A stretch of 64,000 nucleotides of DNA from Symbiodinium sp. CCMP2592 (Eukaryota > Sar > Dinophyceae > Suessiales > Symbiodiniaceae). The DNA is taken from NCBI GenBank assembly GCA_905221615.1, contig CAJNDT010001857.1, positions 536,001 through 600,000 of the forward strand. The letters run 5' to 3'. The position numbers and the translations under genes were made by a program. A model generated the notes under the pieces. It did not search any database, was not told where the DNA came from, and was given only the letters and a program-made list of their open reading frames with translations. Of the stretch, positions 23,701 through 38,797 are shown piece after piece (the stretch's first letter is position 1; every line of letters starts with the position of its first letter).

Positions 23701-26700
23701 TGCACATAGATAGAGCTTGAGGGGAAAAGCTTGCTGCACAAATCCTTCGGCGCGGCTGTAGCAGTATAAGCCTATCAATGAAAACTGGCTTGAGTCGGGA
23801 GCATGCGGTGTTTCGTGCCGCCAGATTCCGGAAACCAGGTTGAAGTCACCTCTTTGGGAGCTTCCATTGACGCTCTTCTGGGAGGAGTCATCAGTGTGAA
23901 TGTCAGTGAATGTCGCCCTAAACACAAACTCTTCACCCTGCAATTCCTTAGGCCCTACACGGCAAGGTCATTTATCTGCGAAGGATGAAGTCAGGATTCG
24001 GCTAATTTCAAGACTTCAAGCATTTCAAGACAAAGATTGAGGTCCGGGACTCTACGTGGAGTGAGTTGGGATTCTAGGGATTACGGGGTTTGCGTAGCGC
24101 GAAATCTAAGGGCTTCTGCAAGAGTTGATTTTGTTGTTGTGGGCTTTCAAGCTGCTATCTGGCCATTTGTGTCAACAAAAACGCGGCTTTCCTCAATGGT
24201 GACTTGACCTGCAATCCTTGAGCGCGCATGTTAAGAACCCTTATCAGCTCTTGAAACACCTTCGCAGATCTCCTGAGAAACGACGAAACCTCTAAGCCAT
24301 TGCAGCACATGTCGTGCAGCTTGTGAAAGTTTCATGGCCCATACAGAACCTGCATATATAGCGTTGTTGATGATGCTTATGTATGTATGTATGTACGTAT
24401 GTATGTACGTACGTGTTTGTGTAGATGCATGTGTGTTTTATGTGTACACATGTGTATGTATGTATGTATGTATGTAAGTATGTATGTATTTATGTATGTA
24501 TGTATGTATAGCCTGTTCAGCATACCACAATAGAAATGTATATGATACCAGTTGTCTAGTCATGTTTCTTTCTTTCTGTCCATCTGCATTTCCAGCAACT
24601 GGCAAGCCAGCCAGCTAGCCAGCTACTATGGCCAGCCAGTTACCTATCTATATTATCAGTACATGCATCTTTCTATATTTTCTTGAGATTCTACTGCTAC
24701 TATGACACTGTGGATGATTGCAAAGGTTAACGAAGGAACACTTGAGCGAAATTGTGTGTGTATATACATATATGTATGTACATCCATGTAAAATAGGAGT
24801 ACAATATGTATGTGCATATGTAACATGTATGTGTACGTATGAATGCATGCCTGCCTGCATGCATGCCATGCATATGTACAATACAGATATATGGGCATGT
24901 ATTTGTACTTGCGTTTGAATCTGTACATGTGTATGCATGCATTCAATCAATGAGTAGATGGATGGATATGGATGAACTAACGGATGGATAAATGGTCGGA
25001 GGCGCGACATGCCACGTAGAATCATATCTGCGCATGCATATAGACCTATGTGTGTACATATTCATACATACATGCATGCACATGTCTACACACACATACA
25101 TATAAACGTGTTGTAAGATACATTTTTCTGTATACACACATGTATACGCGTGTGTATATGTATACAACCATATAACCATGTATACATATACACCTGTGTA
25201 CATATATACGTATATACATATGTGCATGCACAGAAACTCAGGTATGTATCCATGCATGCATGCATGGATGTACACATGCAGCTGTCTTGTATGTGTGTAT
25301 ATACATGTCTGCATGTTCGTGCATACCGCGGGCAACAGTGGCGAGGCCTCCCTGCAGGAGCTACTGGAGCTCTACAAGGCCCCACCCACTCTGATGCGAT
25401 GCTTTTTTTTGCAGGGGAGGGGGGTTGGAAGTAAAACGCTCAGGACTTCGGGTTTAATCACAGGGGTTGCAGTTACAAGATGTTACAAGGGTTCAGGTGG
25501 TGGTAGGGGTTTAAAGTTGTGGTCACGAAAATCAAGCTCTTTGCTTCGCTCTCAGGAGCTGGCTAGACCCACCTAGCCGCGAACCCCGATAAAGCACTTC
25601 AAATACTTTTTGGGGCCCATACGATGTCATATTATCCTAACACCCTACTCCCTACACCTTACCGAACCCTAATTAGCCTACCAAAGCCCGGAGGCTCCAC
25701 CAGAAGGAGTTCGGCCCTCGGCGCGTGAGCGGAACTTGGAGGCAGAGGTGAAGAGCCGCATCCACGAGCGTCGCGAGGAGCCTTCCGGCTTGTTGTCTTT
25801 TGGGAGTGGACGGGGGTGGGGGTGGGGGTGGGGGGGATGTGAGTGGCTTCGAATGCAAGCGTATGAAACACAGGACGTATGGATCTATTTGGGGGGTAAA
25901 GGAGCCGAACGAGAAACGAGGTTCGGGCTAGAAGCAGGGGCTTTAAAAGCGTTTGTAGGGTTTCTGACTTGTACAATCTGTGCGCCTACCTAGGTCTAGG
26001 CATGAGGATCTGACTAAACTGTTTGCACATACTCCTGATGTGGTTTCGCAAGATCATAAGGCCTAGTACTTAGTGCTACTATCCGCCGGACCCCCTTAAT
26101 CTAACTATCTCCCAACGCCAGGCTTAGTGACGCCTTGAGGCGCATCATCCTTGCAGCAAACTACAGGAGAATACATCTCGCCATGAACCGTCCAACAGTC
26201 TGACCCCGTGAACAACTCCCAGAGCCCAAAGAACCCCAAACTCTTGAGGATTCACACTGACATGTAAGGTGCTTATTTGGAGCATGCGCGTTAGCCAGGA
26301 GTCCGGGCTTCATCTTCCCCTGGTGCTCCACGAGGGCCTCAGCGCTGCCGCTCGAAGCCTGGCACAGTCCCAGCGCGTGCGGGAGCGGGAGGCTGGGTGT
26401 ATAGCGTCCAGGGCCGGACAACAACAGCTTGCAAAGGGCTGTTCGAACTCCTCATGAGCCGAATTAGGCTGTCGAGCACCTTCAACTCTGAATCTGAACT
26501 GAACCCTTGACTCTTATCTCAGGGAACCCAAAACCTGAATCCTACAACCCCTCAGCCATTGATATGATTGAGAGTATCCTCTCTTTCACCTTAGATCACT
26601 GAACATCCGAACTCTTCTCGTCAGGGCAAACTGAAGCCAGATCGCCTCCGCTTGCGCACCAGTGAGGTGTCTCGCCAGCATGCAGGGACGGGGTTCGTGC

Positions 26701-29700
26701 TTAATTTACACATGTTTAGGTGCTTTAAAGGACCCTGGACCCAGTGATTTGGTGTTCGGGTTCGGGACAAGATCTTGTAAGTTAGGTTGCGGGGGAGTGC
26801 ATCATTACAAACTTGAGCCTGTAGGGTAAGGTCTGAGTTCAAGGAACCTGAAACTTAAGCCCTTAACCCGGCAGCCATTGTGCTTCGTGTGGCTTTGTGG
26901 AGTGGTGTCTTGTCGGTGTGGCTTAGGGTAGGTCGGGTTGGTGAGACTTGTTGAGAGTCTTCCTGCCAGGCGCTTGAGGCGTGTACGCAACTCTGCCTGG
27001 ATACTTGCACTCTAGCGCCAAATGTCGTTTCTACGCTGTGTTTGACCAGGCCCAAAGACAGCAGGTAGCTAGCTCAACTGGAAAGGCGGCTGGAACTTAT
27101 GTATACTTCCACGGAGCCGAAGACTCCGTAGTTAAGGAGTATATGTCTCGAACTGTGGACGGTTCCCTTTGATCTTCAGATTCCTCGCATAAGCAGGCCA
27201 TCTAATCCTAAATGACCCATTCATTGCCACAGCATGGATGTCAAAGAGAACCTAGTCGGCCAAGCCCAACATACCCAAGGAACATTCCAATGCCAAGACC
27301 AGCCCATGATCATCATCAGTTATGATAACAGACCCAGAATCCGCTGTGACTGCGCAGGTGCAGGAAGTTTTGGGGCGGATGCCCTTACCGCCAGGCCGAC
27401 CTACGGCTTTTAACTGTGATGGCCTAGGGGCTTGGAGATTGTGTCGAAAAACTTGAATTACTCATATAATGCTAGGGGGTGGGTTTTGTCAGTTTAGGGT
27501 GTTGAGCGCAGGCTTTCGGGTCTCGCGCCGCCAGTTTTGGGAGTTTTGGGTTTAGCGTGTTGGGTGGTGGGTTCTGGGCTTTGGGGTGCAGAGCCGGAGA
27601 CGGAGAGGATAAAGGTCAAGGGTTTCAGTTGAAGTCTCCGAGTTTCCGGCTAGGGGAAAAGCATCCAGGCCAGACTTCGTGTACACTGTACAATTGAATA
27701 TATTAGCACACTTCCATTGCAACAGCACCTGTGCGGACACTAACCCTGCATCAGACCAAACCACAACCTGCCCGGTCTTGCGCGTTCCCCTGAGTAGCCT
27801 GAGTAACCAAGGTAAGCACAGAACATAAGACGTATGTCTCGGACGACACCAGAAGAACCCCTTGACCCAAACTCTTCAACTTACCATCGCCAACCTTCAA
27901 AGCCGTACCCGTGAATCCCTAATCTCTACCCCACTGACACCAACCTTACCAAACTTTAGCAAACCCCTGGAATGCAAAGGCTTTTCGGCCGCCCAGCTCT
28001 TCTTCCGATCGACTGAACTGCCGCGGCTCTTTGGCCTCACCTCCTCAACGGGTGCGAAGGCTCACCGGAGCGGCAGTTTGGGCATAGGGGCTTTTCAGTA
28101 CTCAGCGGTGTCTATTCAGGGTTTCACACCAGAGATTGAATACCTGTCCGCAAAAATCAAGGGAAGTTACACGCTTTTAGGGTTTCGCGAGTGCGGGCTG
28201 TTAAGGTTCAGGGTACTTTTGGTTCAGGATTTTGAGGTTTAGGTTTTAGAGCTTTTGTGATTGTAGGGGTTCAGGGCTGGTTTCGGAGGTTATCCAGAGC
28301 CTCTAGCCCAAAACCCTTTATTCAAGGGTACACTGCAAATGACATAGAGAGTCGAGAGGTATATGATTTAGGCCATGTTGCTTAGTCAGGGGGTTTTGGC
28401 TCAGTGTAGGTGACGCGGAGTACAGATGCGAGCCTACAGGTCCAAATACCTCGTTGAAATTGATGCTCCCGATGGACAGCATCCTGCACTTGACAAGGGA
28501 CATGGCTGGACACACCATGGAGTTGATTTAGGTAATGAGGTCTTTGCGGGCTGGACGGTCAGTCCGAAGGGTTCAGATGTTAGGCTCCAGAGCAGAGTAC
28601 TGCTCGCTCTGTAGCCCACGTATGTTCGTATGTTTGCAATGTCCAGCTTCGAGGCGCCCAAGAGACGGTTATTCTTCGGTGAGGGACAAGTTGGATTTTG
28701 TGAAAGTTTTCGGGCTTCGCCTTCGCTGAACGCAAACTTCTGGGCAGGGCTACGACTCCCCAGCCCTGCCGCAGGGGACGCCCATGGGCGGCGGCGCACG
28801 AACGGACGACAAGGCGAGATGTATGTTAAATGGCGAGAGACCCTGTCAGACCTGAGCCCTACCTACATCCACGCGCCAGAAGTTAAGTTTCTTTATGTTT
28901 TAGACTCAGGGGCACATTATCCCTCGAGTTAGGGTTCCGTGCAGTGCCCCGTACTTGACGGTCACTCGGTCCTGAAGGCGGTCTGAGTAGGTAGCTAGTC
29001 GTCACATACTGCAGTGAGTGCTATCTCACAAGTTCTTGCTGGTATCCTTAATCCAGAGGCCCGAGCGCTGGCCATTGGACCCTTAGGGAAGTTGTTCTAG
29101 TTCAAGTGGAGAGCACTGATAGTTTTAGCTGTCAGGTTTTGCTGCTTCGTATTTTGTCAGTGGTGTTGAAACTGTTTAAATCGAGTCGGATACGACAGGG
29201 CCCGGAAGCTTCAAGGCTAAGGCGAAGCATTCAGCAAGTGGCTTTCAAGTTTCGCGAGCTTGGCAGTAGGCCGCCTGCTGGCTTGAATTATGCAACATCG
29301 GATTACGTGTGCCCTAGAAGGTTTAAGCAACTCCAAACTCAACAGCCGGAAGCAAGTTTGAATCTGCAGCCGCTATCCAAGCCTGCCCAGCCCCCAACCC
29401 CGATGCGGCAGGCTGAACCCCTCAAGTACAAACCCGTAACATAGCGTCATGGATCTCTAGCGCCGTATCATCGTAGCCCCAAAGTTCCGGTTACTTTCAA
29501 TACACTGGTTTCCTGAAGTGTTTCTCCTTTATGGTGTTAAAGGATTGTTTCCAAGCTCCAGAGCCAAAGTTTCAACTACGGGGTGTCCCCACACATATTT
29601 ATCCTCAAAATTCGACTGTCGTCGGCTAGAAAAGGAGGCTTGCTTCCTTTGTTCGGGAGGATCAGGCGGCCGACATCCTGGCGCGTGAAGCCGTGGGCTT

Positions 29701-32700
29701 CTGGGCCGCCCGCCAGTCCCAGGAACCTGGATTCTGAAACTCAGACTGGTTTCGGGAGTGGTGGGGGAACAACATTATGATAGCGGTTATACGGATGATA
29801 CAGGGGTTTTGTTTATGATTGCTCATTATCCGGACAGTATGGTTTCAGTGGTTTGGGGGTTTGGGTTTCATATGATTTGATGTAGGCTTTGAGGCACCCG
29901 CTGGTTCAACTGAGGGCTGGGAGTGTTCCGCGAGTGACAGGTCGGTTGCAACTATAGTTGCGACCTACCTGCCACAAGTAGTAGCAACAGCTGCTAGGAG
30001 CCACAATAGTGGATATACGGAACGGTGGCTCTTCTTTTAATAGAATGCCTTGCAGGTTTGCATGTGCTTATTGCAGGGTGAGTTATTGCAACTACGGCCT
30101 CGATCACGTCCTATCAAGAACTCCGCAATATGTGTTTAAAGCTTCATCCCTTGATTGTGGGGTGCTCCAGTTTGCCCGCCATTGTCAGGCGCCATTGTCA
30201 GAACTTATCTTATAAACCACCACCATGGGTTGCAACACAACAATTCGAAGACAAAAACCTACAAAGCACAACAAATCCATAAAGCACTCTGGGCGACCTT
30301 TGTCAGGACTTAGCCTGGTCCGGGGCTGCCCTCTGTGGCATCGGTGCGGCCTTGGACTACACGGCCGGGACGAGTGCTAGCACACGGGGCAAGAGGGGCG
30401 TTTCCACAAGTCGTGTTTAAACCTGTAGGTTGTTGTCGGGTTTCTGAGGTTGCTGCAGCCTTTTTGAGGAACAGGTTCGTGCTTTGACAGAGCGGCATGT
30501 GGTTTTAAAATCCAAAACGGGGGTTAATGGATGTACGTGTAGTTGTAGGCCAAAGCGACCACATTTACATGCCTTCATGCTGGGCTTCTGAGGATTCAGC
30601 ATGTTGGCTTTTTCTGAACAGCACAGCGTAGCTTCCTTCATGCGACAGTCGCTACGGGGAGCAGCCCGAAGTTTAAGAAGCCCCCATCTACTGTTAGAGG
30701 CTCTGGATCCATCCAATCCATTTATCCATCCATCCATCCATCCATCCACCTATCGCTCTACCTGCCTTTACCTCTTTCTACAGATAGGCAGTAAACAGCC
30801 ATTGAAGGCTTGGGCTTCTGCATCTATACACTGATCAGTTTTATTATCAGCCAGACTATAGCTGCTCTCTTTCTCTATGCGTCTCTCACGTATGTAATTG
30901 TCTCAACGGTCTCTTGCCAGAGATCGTTGTCTCAACCACCCTTTCGGACGAAATTCGCATCCTAAAGCCTAGGCCTAGACCCAACACTGGCTCATTTTAA
31001 TTTTGCAGGTGAACCGAGGCTTCGTGGTTGCTCTGCTCATAGGCGCACGCCGTGGGAGGAAGTGCCGGGCAGGATTTGCGTGAGTCTTGTAGCCCACGAG
31101 TTTGGAGCTCTGGATATGTGACCCACCTTATGTGGCTTCATGGTTCCTCCAAAACATATGCCCGCAATGACGGCGTTTGGTGCCCGTTGCCTCAGGGCCG
31201 GCATGACACCGTATGCTAAGGAAATGCCGCGAGTCGTGCGAGTTTGATACAATCATCACCAAGTCCTGAACCCCAAACCCCCAAAGCCAACCCCCAAGAC
31301 CACAATCCTGAACCCCAAGCCCGAAGGAAGGTCAAGTCTTCGGCTTAGGGTTTAGGGTTTGAAGCACTTGTTCCTTAAGCCTGATGCTGCAGGCTATGAG
31401 GGCCTCTCTGCTGAAGCAGCTTGGCTTCAACGGCAGACTGGGTTTTACGGCTTGGGCTGGATTTGAGGGTCTTGGCTTCGGGCTTGTCCAGCCGAAGTCC
31501 ACAGTTGACCCGAGGAGCCTGAAACGTTACGATTCTGATAAACTTTGAGCTTTGAGTCTCATTCCGTTTGGCCCCTTAAAACAATGCTCAAAATTCTCGA
31601 GCCAGGGAAGTGGAAGATGTCGGGTTTGTCGGGGCACAGTTTATAGGGCGTTGGAGAGGTGTTCGGGTCAGGCTGTGACTTTCGATTGTCAGTTTGCAGT
31701 TCTTGGAACTTGGGGGTTCACGATGTTGACGCTTGGCTTCCATGGTTCCCCCAGCCGGCTACTCCACGAAAGGGTCCCAAGCTTCAGGCTTTGGGTCAGA
31801 AGCAGCCACCCCAACACCTTAAACCCTTGAAACCCTCTGCATCGCCACAATCCCCCAAATCCACCACAACAAGAGCCCTCCAGGCCTCCCACGGGCTGGC
31901 GGAGAGGCGTGAGGAGCTGGCCGGGCTTCGGAAGCGCCAGGCTCTGGGCGGGTCTTCGGGGCCTTGCACGTGGTTTTGGGATGGTGATGGCTTGAAGGGC
32001 TTACTGGGTTTACTGGTAAAAGGGGAGTGCGGTCTTGATGCATGAGGGGTTTTGGGCTTTGGGGCTCCAGGTCTGGCCTGCTCGGGTTTTGTGTTTGGAG
32101 CTGTGGGATGGTTACGTGTTGAGGCTGCACCCCCGAAAATGTCTAGTCTAAACCTTAAATCCTACAACACGGAACCTCGCCGAGCCAGGAAGCCCACAAC
32201 CCCAAATTTCGAAACGAAAACTGAGCCCCAACTCTCTCGAAGCAGTCTGACAGGGAAAAGCAGATACAAAAAAAAACTTCAACCTTAGATTCAGCTAGCG
32301 TGGCCAATTTCTTCTTGCTCGGGTCTGAGTGTAAGCCCTAGTACAGAGTTGACAGAGACCCATCTAAGAAATAAGCTCTGGTAGCTTATGGTCAGAAAAC
32401 CCTAAACCCTATGCAGCCCAGAAACCCCGGAACCCTCAGCCCTCGATCCGGTCACACGTCCAACACCGTATCCCAAAGTCAAACGGTTGCGTGTTCGGCC
32501 GGAAAGTTGCCATGCTGGCTTTCCTTTGCAGACGAACATGCAAGTTGGCAAAGGAGCCTGAACTATGTACGAAGCGACATAATGTACCCGAAACCAGCGA
32601 CAAATACAATGAACGGCCGCACACGGTCGAGACTTAGCTCCCCAAAGCAATGCGAAATCGCGATATGCTTGGACGACCACAGGCCCTGAACCCAGAAGGC

Positions 32701-35700
32701 ACCTCACGCCCGCGAACCCAGAACCCGTTGAGGAACAGCAAAAGTCTCCCCGGACAAGGCTGCTGCTGCCGAAGCTGCAGCGCAGGCTGCTCCGGCGCAG
32801 AGCTTCGGTGCCTCGATTTTCAAGGCCTTAAGTGGAGTGGTCTGACATGTATAATTTTTATTTACACACTATAAACCCTGCCCTTACATCAAGATCGCAG
32901 GGTTTTGGGTCTGTCGGGTATAGGGGGTTCCTTGTCAAGTTGGCAAATCTTTCTTGGGCTTCAAGCAGTAGAAGAGAGGCTTATAGAGTGTAGTTCATTT
33001 ATGTTCAAGTTTTAGTACATGGTTTTATACGGGGTTGGTACTGGCTTCAAAAAGGTTGGCTTTGCGTAGGCGCAGGGTTTTGAGGCCCTCGGCCTTTGTA
33101 TTTTGTCGTTGGAGTATGGGAGGCCACTGCGATTAGAGGGAAGTCCAGAGACCGCTCTTACGGAAACGTCTAATGCGGCCAAGCCTGAATCCTGCGTTGA
33201 TACAACCTGGATGGAACCCCAAACATGCACCCTGACCTGGCAAAACTAGTCTTTTCTGTAGTCCATATGCCCGAAGCCCTCGAAGTGAGAATCATTCAAC
33301 TCGGAAGAACTATTCAACTAGTCTTAAGTACGGTCCCTATAACTTCAGTTGTGTATTGGTTTGCAGGAAAGGCCCTACCAACAAAATTAGTCTGCGGGTA
33401 TGCTAGAATTCACCGTTGCTGAGGTGCACGGGTGCGGACTCTGGATGCTCCCACCGCCGATGCGGTGCTCCATCGAAAGTGAGCAAACTTGCGTAGTCTT
33501 ACGTATGCCGTAGCTCTTCTTGGCACGCGGCTTACGGTCTCTGCACTGAAAGCCCAACCCCTGTTAAGCGCTAACAACAAGCGTCGGCCCTACGCCCTCG
33601 AAATTTTGGAGTTGTTGAAGGGTTAGGGCCGCACCCTAAGGCCATAATCTGCAAGGTGCCTAATCAGATCCTTCTTCTTTCGGTCTGAGGTATCGGGTTG
33701 TTGATATCTCTACTGGGGGCTCCTCGCTCTTAAGATTCGAAGCTCATGCGCCGCAGACCTCGTAGTCTTGATCAAGAGTAAGGTTTCTTCTCGATCACTT
33801 GATCCGGGCCGCAGTCCGGCAGGCCTAGTAGATGAATAGAGGGTTTTGAACCATTGGCACTATTATTCCTGATTGTTCTCTACGAGTATAACAGTTTAAA
33901 CAGTATCAACCCCCCAAAAACCCTCTCCGCATTTCCTTGATGCAGCAAAGCTCATAACCTCAAGTTGCAGCCCGGTGCTGTGGCCAGCAGCAGTCATGGC
34001 TTTAAGCATGAATTTCCAGAGAGCCAAATACCGCTCAACAGATGAGTATACCTTGAATCGCAGCGAGGAGAGCCCTCAATAGTTGAATTGGGCTCTCTGG
34101 GTGCTGTCCTGAGCCTTGGACGTTAAACCGTGAAGTCTAAAAATGACCGAAACCCTAAACCCTAAGCCATTGAACCTTATACCAAGCCTTGAGCCCTGAA
34201 CCCAAAAAAGCTGGGGCCTTTGCAGGAGGTCACTCAATGCAAGCTTCCAGCTCACCACTTTCGTTAGAGTTTCTATCAGGGCTCTGAGTTTCTATCAGGG
34301 CTCTTTAAAGCGATGCCTGTTTGTCAGGTTGTCTATTAAAGCATTAAGGGTTCACAAAATAATTTAGAAGGTGCTCGTTTTCAGGTTTTCATTCTGAGGA
34401 CTATCAAGGCCTGGACCAGGGATCTATGAGAGCTTATGGTCTTGATCTATGAACGGGGTTAAGGGGTTTCGGTTTCCAGATTATGCCGTTTAGGATATTG
34501 GTAGTTGGGTTTACGGATTGAAAATAACAGACCTCATGTGCATGCTCTTTCGACTTGCTCAGTAAACGTACTTCTGAGTGTCTGTCCAAGAACCCATCGT
34601 ACTAGCCAGAATGAGGCCATGGTGATGATGATGATGTTTCAACTTCGAATTGTAGGGGTTGCTGCGTCCCCGATTCCTGTTGTTTCGCGTTTCTTGTTGA
34701 AGCCGGCGGCGGGTTAGTCGAAACCCCAACCCTGTCCAAACCCCAGACACGCAGTCTAAAAACTTCAGCGCCGATCTCTCTGTTGTCAAAGTCCGCGTGC
34801 CACTAAGCAGGGACATGTGTGCATGGTTGCAAGAAGTTCTACCGCTGTGTTCAGGTTCCGTGCCTTGTGGGTTTCGTGTCGAGTTTGATCTTGGAGCTTA
34901 CGTCTTGGTGCGTTTGGAATTTAGGGCGTTAGAGTATAGAAATAGGGTTTCGTGGGTAGGTGCGCCCAGGATTACACCAAGCGAAACGCAACTAGAACCA
35001 GTTACAAGGCTGAACCTATCATTATTGGTCAAAATCTCTACACCCCGTGCTTGTGTCAACCGTAGCCTCGAAGCGCAGATTCTGCAGAAGGCGTTTACGG
35101 CGAAATTCCACGGTATCGATCCGATATCTGGCTCCATGTGCCCTTTTCTATAGCAAATCGCTTATTTAAAAGCTATGGACCTACGTCTGGGTCCCTTTTG
35201 ACCGAGAGGTATATCGATACGACAAGTGCGCACATCCATCCATCAATCCATCCATGCATTCATCCATCCGTTCATCCATTCACCGTTCCAACACTTATAC
35301 ATACAGAAAAACATCACATACACATGCATGAAGGCCTACGTATATCTTAATGTTTGTGTGCATATTCATATATGGATATATATATATATGTATATACATA
35401 CATATTGCCAGGGAAAGTTTCCAAAGCGGGCTTTCTATTGTTGATGGACGGAAGGTTGCATTGGTCCTGAGACTGATCAAGACTTGACAAGCGTCTCCAT
35501 ATTTTGGCCTACTTTCGGCGATGAAGGATTCTGTTTACCACCAACTATATCACCATCTGGGCATCAGGTTTCTCTCTTTACCTGTATGGTAGTGAACTGT
35601 TGAATCTGATACTCGATCAAGGTGTAAAGCATAAGAGGTTCAAAGTGGGGTTCTAGCAGGATGGGCCTGGTAGTGTTTGATAGGGTGCTCTGATTATGGA

Positions 35701-38628
35701 CCATATTCCCATATCCCCAACCATCCCAACCCATATATCTCGAGACAATGATACCCACGAAACGAACCTCAGAACCAGCGGTGAAGAACTGCAACCACAA
35801 ACCTACTCTGCTCAAGCGGAACAGTTGGCTTGCGGAAGAAAGCGCTGGAACCTGCGCAGGGATGGATGGGGAGTCGTAGTCCTCAGATCTAGGGGGTCTG
35901 CGGTGTAGGAGTTTGGGTTCAGCCTTCGCAGAGTTTAGGACTTTGGGATTGAGGATGTACAGGTGAGGAGTTTGGGGTTTTGGGCTTTTGTTAGAGAACA
36001 TGCAGGCATGCAGGTCGTACCTCGGATTTGAGTTGCAGTATAGCAGCACTGAGCAGCCCGAATGCCGGTGTCTTCAGGGGATGAATGCCAATGTCTTGAC
36101 GTTCAGACTTGTTCCGTAAGGAGATGTGCAAATCACGGTTCACAGACTCTGGACAGTCGGACAGCTGCAAATCTAAGACAGGAGGTATCCTAAACGAACA
36201 TGGTCTCTTGGATTACTAGTTGCTGTTCGTGTTTTGCGTTGGGGAGCGAGGTTTCAGAGTTCGATTTGATGGCTAGGCGATTTAGGGTGTACAGGGCTCG
36301 GAGTTCATTGTGGCGGCAGTGGGAAGCCGAAACCCAAGACCCTGCACCTCAAACCCGTATACACCTGATCACTCTCGCGGGAAGGGTTCTGTTCCAGGCG
36401 CAAGCTCCGGTACGACTTGTTTTCACCCCATGCCCACTACACCACGCGAAGAGGCGGCACCAGCTGCTTTCATGTTGGCTTTAGAGTCCAGGGTTCAGGA
36501 ATGAATCTTCAATTTATCGGCTTGTAATTGAGGGTTTGGGCGAGCTCCAAACCCCTAATCACTACAGCCTGAGGTTGATTCAAGACTCACGTAGAGGCAC
36601 TGTAAGACCTCAGTGCAGAGAGACCGCATATCGCTTGTTGCACAAAATCCGGGTTCCGGGTTGAGGGTACATGCGACATCACGAGGCTCGCTTGTCCGTC
36701 ATGCAGAGCTTTATCTCACTTCGCACTGCCATTGCAATGTTGAACCCGGCTGGCCAGAGGTGCTCAGACTCTTCTGCTCGTCTTGCTATTCCGCTTGGAT
36801 GTATCTGTGGCTAGACTAGACTCCAATGGTGGGGAGTCTTGACTTGGAGAAGTGCCTTTCTCGCCGTCGAGATTGCGAGCAAAGCCGTCTTAGGACGCCG
36901 GCTCGAAACAGCATCGGATGCACATCCCTATCTAATCCTTGCTAACTTTTACTTTCCATGAAGCACACATAGCGGAATGCAGGATGCATTGTCGAAGCTT
37001 CCATTGCGGAATCCGCGGATCTCCAGCATGAAGTCGGTTGCCCAATTCAAGCACCCGCAAACTTGCAGTAGCACTCCGGTTGTGTTGTCTTAGTACGAAG
37101 ACATTAAGGTAAAGACATGAGGTCGTCATGATAGCTAAGATCGCAAGAAGAGCATGAGTTACCAGCAGCCCAAGGCTCGAAGAAAAACCAGTGCAAGTTT
37201 CAATCCTCAATCGGCTGCAGGCGGCTACGGTCAGGTCTTCAAGAACATGGCCCGGACCTCCGAGATCAAATGAATGATCATGGGGGGCTGTTTGGGCTCC
37301 TGTAAGCTGTCACCTCGACGCATAGCCTGGTTACAATGTTTCCGAAATTGATTTAGAAGCAATTAGGGGTCCTTGTTTCGGTGTAGAGTTGAGATGGACT
37401 TGCGCTGGATCGCGGTGTGAACATGGTCAATCACCCTCCACAGCTTACCTTTCTACATATCTATATGCATGTGTATATATATATACATATATACAATCGT
37501 ATGACATATGTGTGTCTGTAGATACATATATACACACACACACACGCGCACATATATGTTTACACATCGTGCGAACAAGTGAGCACAGACATGTATGGAT
37601 CCATAGCGGGGACATGCACAGTAGGCAGCGCTTGGACGGCGAAAACTCAGCGTGTCCTCAAAGTGTTACCTGGTTGTGCAGCTGGGACGAGTATGGACTC
37701 CAAACCACAGCTTCGATTCAGGAACCTTGGACTTGAAACTCAGAGACAAGCGACTTTGGGCAAGTAGCATTGGACCTAGGAGTACAGCAAGTTACAGTGG
37801 ATTAGCCGTTGACCTGGGAACCCTACACCCCTACTATACCTAATTAAAGCTCAAACCTCTACCGTGTACCCTCTGGCCTCGCTCTGTGACCCGCAGCTTG
37901 GCACGATGCTGCTTGGCCTCATAGCCACGGAGCAGCGTGAGGATGCCATGTATGCGCTGAAGGCAAGGGGGTTTGAGTCTAGGGGATTGCTACACGATCT
38001 TTCCCATGGTGATGTTAAGTTTTAAGTGACACGGCATTGGTGAACATACTGCTAAACGGGCTTCTGGTACGTATAAGACTTGAATACATGTCATGTACAC
38101 ACACCTCAGGTGGCATGAAGTGTATGAAGAAAAAAGTGGTCTTTGGTCGTGCTCACTTAGCAGCTTAAGCCCCTGGCAGAACGAGCTGCCGGAAGTGTTT
38201 TGGGACTACCGCGACAAGTGCCTCCTCGTCGTGGTGTGATGGATCGCTGTTTTTTCACTGAAAGTAGTTGGCATTTAGCTCATTTGGAAGATCTTCGTTT
38301 GTTTAAGGTTAGCTTGTTAGAGGCACTCGTATCAAAAGACCATGGAGCGAGGAAGAGGGTGTGATGACGTTGATGATCAATGAATACGCTGCTTGTGATA
38401 GTTAGGACAATGACAAAACGAATGTCTTCAATCACGGTTTCCTTGCTTTGACACAGCAAAAAATATAGTAGGTTTTCGGCGGCCTACAGGTCGGGTCTAT
38501 TGTGATTCAGGATGAGGTTCGATCCCCGGCACAACCGGTCAAAGGTTGCTGGGGTTGTTCTTGAAGCTTCTGCTATTGGCAGCGGGGCTTAACTGCTGCT
38601 ATTGCTAGTACGACTAGGAATACTAATA

Positions 38629-38667
<39 letters not shown>

Positions 38668-38668
38668 G

Positions 38669-38706
<38 letters not shown>

Positions 38707-38743
38707 GCTACTGCTACTGCTCCTGCTTCTGCTCCTGCTCCTG

Positions 38744-38797
<54 letters not shown>

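Larger units (their letters stand above)
20110..25338. other. large gene 4 intron (about 5.2 kb)
   Basis: No convincing coding exon was found. It holds telomere-like filler, an ACC tract (23523-23553), GTAT repeats (24378-24510) and CA/TA/TG-rich DNA from about 24755. Confidence 0.45.
33479..36397. other. large gene 4 intron (about 2.9 kb)
   Basis: It contains a 19-bp tandem duplication (34267-34304), ATCC repeats near 35233-35280, a short TA tract and telomere-like filler. A candidate exon at 34811-34854 was rejected on phase. Confidence 0.4.

Noticed and set aside
28437-28529. + reading frame SKYLVEIDAPDGQHPALDKG with possible AG and GT borders
   Set aside because: It looks protein-like but needs phase 2 upstream, while the flanking gene 4 exons (ending 28059, starting 28775) join cleanly in phase 0. 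It may be an alternative exon.
34811-34854. Candidate exon DMCAWLQEVLPLCS in a gene 4 intron
   Set aside because: Including it would break the frame with the exon at 36398, whereas direct joining of 33478 to 36398 keeps frame.
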